From: Baffinella frigidus
Taxonomy: Eukaryota > Cryptophyceae > Cryptomonadales > Baffinellaceae
NCBI GenBank assembly: GCA_026770585.1
Contig: MU646621.1
Coordinates: 48,381-60,841, forward strand
Reading direction: 5' to 3'
Length of the DNA stretch: 12,461 nucleotides
Below are positions 5,925 to 11,400 of this stretch, in pieces. The notes beneath the pieces were generated by a model. The model ran no database searches and was not told the DNA's origin. It worked only from the letters and a program-made list of their open reading frames with translations. The translations under genes and the position numbers were made by a program. The number at the start of each line of letters is the position of its first letter. The stretch's first letter is position 1.

Positions 5925-8383
5925 GAAAGAGATGGAGAGAGAGCGAGAGCGAGAGAGAGAGAGTGCCTGCTGGTTGTTGAGGTTCTCGATGAGTTGGTCG
6001 GCCTTCTTGATCCCATTCGCCTCAGCGATCTTCCGCAGGCCCGCCGACGCAAACACGTTGTTGCCCTGCTTACAGCGGTTTTCGCGACTGTCAGCCACGA
6101 ACCGGGATGAAATCATGAACACGCGCTCCAATTCCGGCCACCTTTGGCGTGATGCTGAAGTTTTGCCAACAAGTTGTTACCCTGCTTGTTGCCCTGCACA
6201 GATTTTGTCCAACCAGGGCTCGTCCTCAAGATCGGATTTCGGCCAACCGGTTCTATCAACAGTCGCTGGAGTCTCAGAAGCAGGCCTGTCGGCTTGTGGA
6301 CTTTCTGATCCCTGCAGGCTCGAGAGCATTAATGAAGAAGAAGAAGAAGAAGAAGAAGAAGGAGTCTCAACGTGCCTCGCGTTGAGCCTCCCACAGCTGT
6401 AGATGTTCACGAAGCTCTACAAGGGCTCAGTAGCAGGGCTTAGCTTTGCTCAGGAAAAAGCCGGACCAGACTGCTGGCCCCTTCTGCTGAGCCCTTCTAG
6501 CCGGATCAGTCACGAGGCTGTAGAAGGGCGCATCAGTCGGCTTTCTCCGCATCAAGCCACGTGGTTTCCCTGTGGGAGATCGGGAGATCGGAACTGGCTT
6601 TCGCCCCAGTCAGTCTCCAGGTCGGACGCTCGAAAGAAATAAAAGAGGAGGAGGAGGTAGCACTTGCCTTGCGCTCAGCATCACGATGCAGGATGTTCAG
6701 AGAGGGAGATTGATAATTCATTGCCAAACAACCAGCGTCAGCACCGCACATGCTGCGCATTGTGCCACTACTGTACCCAGTGTCGGCCGCTCATTCGAGC
6801 GTTTTCTGGATGGATTCTGACCCCACCTCATTTTCCGGATGGATTCTGACTCCACCTCCTACTGCAGGAGGTCCACAAAGCGTCGATGGGGGGTTCAGGG
6901 CCGGCACGGTTCAGCGGTTTAGGGTCAAGGCTTTATGGTTTATGGTTAGGGCAGGGTTTCAGGGTTTCGGGGTTGTGTTTTGGGGGTGTTCGGATTTGAT
7001 GGGCGCGTGGGTGGTATTGTAGATTTCGGGTCCGCGCGGATTTCACTTCGGGTCGGGGGATCTAAAAAAATGGAAAAATCGCGGAGTTTTTTTCGTCCAT
7101 CTAAAGTTTTATGGTATCTTACGCATGGATTTGATGACAAGATCGCGACCCCCACCCATATGATGACACACAACGACTCATTTTCACGTTTTTTCGTTCC
7201 CCGATCCCCCGACCTGATCTCAAAAAAATCCGCGCGGTCCCGAAATCTACAATAGGGACTTCGGGGCCTTGCCTCGCGCTCCGCCTCGCGGTGCAAGATG
7301 TTCACAAACCGCTTTGTCTCCTTGCTCTTGCTCGTCCCCGTAGACCGACCCTGTTTTAGGGTCTATTCTTATTTTTTATTTTTTATTTTTATTTTTTGTT
7401 GCTTATTTCTTATGGTTTATTGTTTGGGGTTTTAGGGTTGAGGCTTTATGGGTTAGGGTTTGGGGTGTAAGCGCTTCATTTCATTGATTTTGCTCATCCC
7501 TGTCGACCGCCCTTGTTTTAGTATCTAATATTTAGGGTTTATTATTCATTATTTATTATTTATTGTTTCATGTTTCATGTTTATTGTTATTGTTTATTGT
7601 TTATTGTTTATTGTGTCGGGTTTGGAGAGTTAGGGTTTAGGGTTTGGGGTTTAGGCGCTTTGACTCCTTGCTCTTGCTCATTCCCGTGGACCGTCCCTGT
7701 TTTAGTATTTGGGTTTTGGGTTTGGGGTGTAGGGTTTAGGGAGTAGGGAGTAGGGAGTAGGGAGCAGGGAGTAGGGAGTAGGGAGTAGGGAGTAGGGAGT
7801 AGGGAGTAGGGAGTAGGAAGTAGGGAGTAGGGAGTAGGGAGTAGGGAGTAGGGAGTAGGGAAGAGGGAAGAGGGTTGAGTTTTCAGGGATTAGGGCTTTA
7901 TGGGAGAGGGTTGAGAGTTGAGGGTTGAGGGTTGATGGTTTACGGTTTGGGATTTTGGGTTCAGGGTTTAGGGAGTAGGGAGTAGAGAGTAGGGAGTAGA
8001 GAGTAGGGAGTAGGGAGTAGGGAGTAGGGAGGGAGTAGGGCTAAGGGAGTAGGGTTTAGGGAGTAGGGTTTAGGGTTGGGGGTTTGGGGTTTAGGGTCTA
8101 CCACGTCGATGTCTCCGAACTCGTCCGTCAGAGTGTCGACTAGTGATTCCTTCATCAGCGCCACCACCTGCGTTTTGGGCTCGCGGTTTAGGAGTTAGGG
8201 GTTACGGGTTACGGTCTAGGGTGTCGCCCGTCAGCGTGTCGACTAGCGATTCCTTCATCAACGCCACCACCTGGATGAGGAGATATGCTTAGGTAGGAGA
8301 TATGCTTAGGGTTTGGGGGTTGGGTTCTGGGGTTTGGGGTTTGGGGTTTGGGGTTTGGGGTATGGGGTTTGTGGTTTAGGGTA

Positions 8384-8422
<39 letters not shown>

Positions 8423-11400
8423 ACCTCGTTGGCGTGCTCGGGCGTGATGATCTCGGAGAGCTCGAGTTTGGCGCGCGCTTGCGCCAGCCGCATTAGCGCC
8501 TCCAGCTGCACAGGTTATGGTTTCAGAGCGCGGCCCACCGAGACAAAAGTCGAGAGTGGAACGTCTCAAAGAAGCAAAAGTGGAACCTCTGTTATCTTAG
8601 TATACGTTGTATACTTGGTGATATACGACTCTGGGTAGGTGACCTTTCGACATGTTCTTGTCTCGTGTCGCCTCAGTGGATTATAGGTTCGAGAGGGTTG
8701 AGCCCAAACCCTTCAAACCTTCACCTGGCGCATGGAGCGCACGCCGACGCTACCCCACAGGCCCGCCTCCGGACAGATCTCAAACGGAAACACTTCCAAT
8801 TTATAAACTGGATTCAATGAAATTTACTACACATAACGACCTTTAATAGTAATATTAAATAAAACGTGTAGTAATTTTGAGTGAAATCCAGTTTAGAAAT
8901 TATAAGTGTTTCCGTATCAGATCCCACAGTTCGCAGCAAAGCAGCGAGGTTTCGCTGTACTACCCTGTGAACCCTGCACGTCGACGCTACCCCACAGGCC
9001 CGCCTCCGGACATAACCCACACTTCGCAGCCAACCAGCGTGGTTTCGCTGCACAACCCTCGCAAAACCGGTGTGTCTGTGAACCCTCAAGAAGGGCACCC
9101 GACGCATGGTGAACCCTAAACCCCAACCCTAACGCCAAAACCCTGAAGCCCGAACGCGAACCGTTAACGCCCAAACCCTAAAGAACACTTCGCAGCCAAC
9201 CAGCGTGGTTTCGCTGCACAACCCTAGCAAAACCGGTGTGTCTGTGAACCCTAAAGAAGGGCACCTGGCGCATGGTAACTGGCATCCCGTCGCTCCCGTG
9301 CGAGGCTAGAAGAGGGAGCATTTCGCCAAAACCCTGAAGCCCGAACGCGAACCGTTAACGCCCAAACCCTAAAGGAGGGTACCTGGCGCATGGTAACTGG
9401 CATCCCGTCACTTCCGTGCGCCCGCCGCCGCTGCTTCAAATAGAACTCCTGTGTTTGGGGTTCGGCGTTTGGGGTTGATTGTCAAGGGTTGAGCGATTTT
9501 AATTTAATTTGGTTTATGTCGGGTTGTGGGGTATGGATTTAGGGTTGAGGTTTAGCTTTTGTGACTGGCATTCCGTCACTGCCGTGCGCCCACCGACGCT
9601 GCTTCAAATAGAACGCCTGCGTTTGGGATTTTGGGGTTAGGGTGTACACCCCCCAACGTACACCCTCAACCCAAAACACCATACGCGGGAGTTCCTCTTG
9701 GGGTTGGAGTTTGGGGTTTAGGGTTTAGGGTTTAGGGTGCAGGGTTAACGGTTCAGAGTTTAGAGTTTTCGGACTTCCATGCGAACGCGCGGGTTTGGGG
9801 GTTTGTAAGTTCGAGGGAGCTAGTTCCGGACCTGAATAGATTTAATTTCGGTAACTGTCCATCTAAAGGATTTATGGTACACACCCAGCTATTTAAAGCC
9901 CTAACAGAACGAAATGGCTCAAAGGCCAAAGCCAAATCTGAGATTAAATCTATGCAGGAACGCGAAGAGAGCGGTAGCCCCTGCATACGCCCTAACCGCG
10001 GTGCGTAAGGTAGAGTGTTGTTATAAGGTTGAGGCTTTTCCGTGGCAGGGGCCAGGAATCCACTGTTACTTGTTAAGTTAACAGAGGTTCCACTTTTGCT
10101 TTGAGACGTCCCAATCTCGACTTTTGTCTCGGTGCGCAGCGCTCTTCGAGGGCGTCCACCAAGACAAACGTCATCCCCGAACTGCGATGCGTGGGGAAGA
10201 GGGTTGTTGTGCCACCAGCAACCCGTAGCAGCTTATACCGGGTACTCGCAAGGATTCGGGTATTTTATTGGAAAAACGATCTTTCCTATGACCCTACAGT
10301 AGGAAACCCTAGGGACCTCGAATTGCTGACGGGAGATACCGAAGAGATTTCTTCGGTTTAGCTGAAAATTACTACAGTACCCGATCCGGATATCCCTTAT
10401 GTGCCTGCGCCGCCTCAAGTCGTCACTTCGTCAAAATGTCGACTTTGACATTTTTGGGCTCGGCCGCCCCTGAACGGAAAATTTTAGAAAAATAATCAGC
10501 TTGTCAGGCTCGCTAAGCTGAACAAATTGAATAATTGGAGCTGAACGATCCGAGAAAACCCTGATTTTTTAGCCCCGGGAAACCCTCGTCCGCACCATTC
10601 ACTTTACTACACGTGTGTGTAGTAAATTTCATTGAAACGAAAGGCATCCAGAACTGTCTCGCCACATAAGGGATAAGCTGCAGCGGGTTGCTGGTGGTAC
10701 GGTTGAGGCTTTCTCGCGGCAGGAGTCAGGACCTGCAGGATGTTCTTGGCTTCCGGGGAGAACTCTGGCCTGCAGTACCTGCGGAAAGCACGCAGGGGTT
10801 TGGTTTGGTTTAAGTTTTTAGTTGGGTTTAAATTTTCGCCTATGAAGGTGGAGGAAGGGTGGAGGAAAGTACCAGGAGGGGGTTGGTTTAGGGGATAGAG
10901 CTCAGCACCAAAACAAGTGTGTGTGTAGGCAACATGCAATCGAGAGAGACGATACCGGAAAGCAGAGTGTTGGCTTTTATCTCAGAAAACGAGTTCTAAA
11001 ACTCGTTTTCTTAAGTCAATTCCCCTACAAATTCGTCAACTTATTCTTTGCTCTCCGCATAAGTTGACAAATTTGTAGGGGGATTGACTTAAGAAAACGA
11101 GTTTTAGAACTCGTTTTCTGAGATAAGCTTAGGGTTTAGGGTTTAGCAGCAGGAGGACCTTCGCGGGACTGTGAGAGATGCAGGGGTTTCGTTTGGTTGA
11201 AATTTTCTGCTCATAAAGGGTGCAGGAAGGGTGGAGAAACTTACCGGCGTATGAAGGGTGGAGTACCAGCACTGGACAAATCCCACCCGTGTTTGCCGCA
11301 TGATGTTGAACGCTACAAACGTGCTGGGGGAAGGGTGGCGGTACCGGCGTATGAAGGGTGGGTGAACGTACTTGCCCCGGACACCAGAAACACCCGTGGT

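Larger units (their letters stand above)
5511..5966 (-). other. MCM8 last intron, GC donor
   Basis: By protein alignment this intron starts CAG|GCACTC on the minus strand, a GC rather than GT donor, and ends gccgcag. It holds a MITE (5623-5727) and the GA microsatellite, which begins at the donor itself. The open frame that runs through the repeat (poly Ser-Leu) is not expected to be protein; joining LNNQQ to ILLMKG matches MCM8 length exactly. Confidence 0.7.
9020..9374. repeat. Duplicated intron 4 segments
   Basis: A 79-bp block recurs at 9020-9098 and 9186-9264 with two or so changes, each time ending GAAGGGCAC next to a fragment of exon 4. A 51-bp block is identical at 9133-9183 and 9324-9374 and is made of CCCTAAA-like units (CCAAAACCCTGAAGCCCG within it). 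Recent tandem duplication across the exon 4 donor explains both. Confidence 0.88.

Noticed and set aside
5718-6131. Minus-strand 137-codon frame with poly Ser-Leu
   Set aside because: Its first part contains a true MCM8 exon, but the Ser-Leu run is the GA microsatellite in the last intron, and the stop comes from a MITE end. Splicing CAG|GC to the exon at 5510 gives the family length.
5737-6402. Plus-strand 221-codon Arg-Glu-rich frame
   Set aside because: It is a microsatellite translation antisense to the MCM8 exon.
7739-8065. CRISPR-like array
   Set aside because: The repeats are continuous 7-mers without spacers, in eukaryotic intron DNA.
8209-8569. [11 protein letters not shown] / [11 protein letters not shown] proline-rich frames
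   Set aside because: They arise from TTTGGGG and GGGTTGA arrays inside MCM8 intron 5; only the piece at 8425-8505 is an exon.
8525-10145. A single 1.6-kb DNA transposon with 75-bp ends
   Set aside because: The interval contains an intact MCM8 exon in the right order, so two solo inverted repeats are likelier than one mobile unit.
10101-10361. Plus-strand 86-codon frame
   Set aside because: It spans the inverted-repeat arm and the 84-bp dispersed repeat in an MCM8 intron; no family resemblance.
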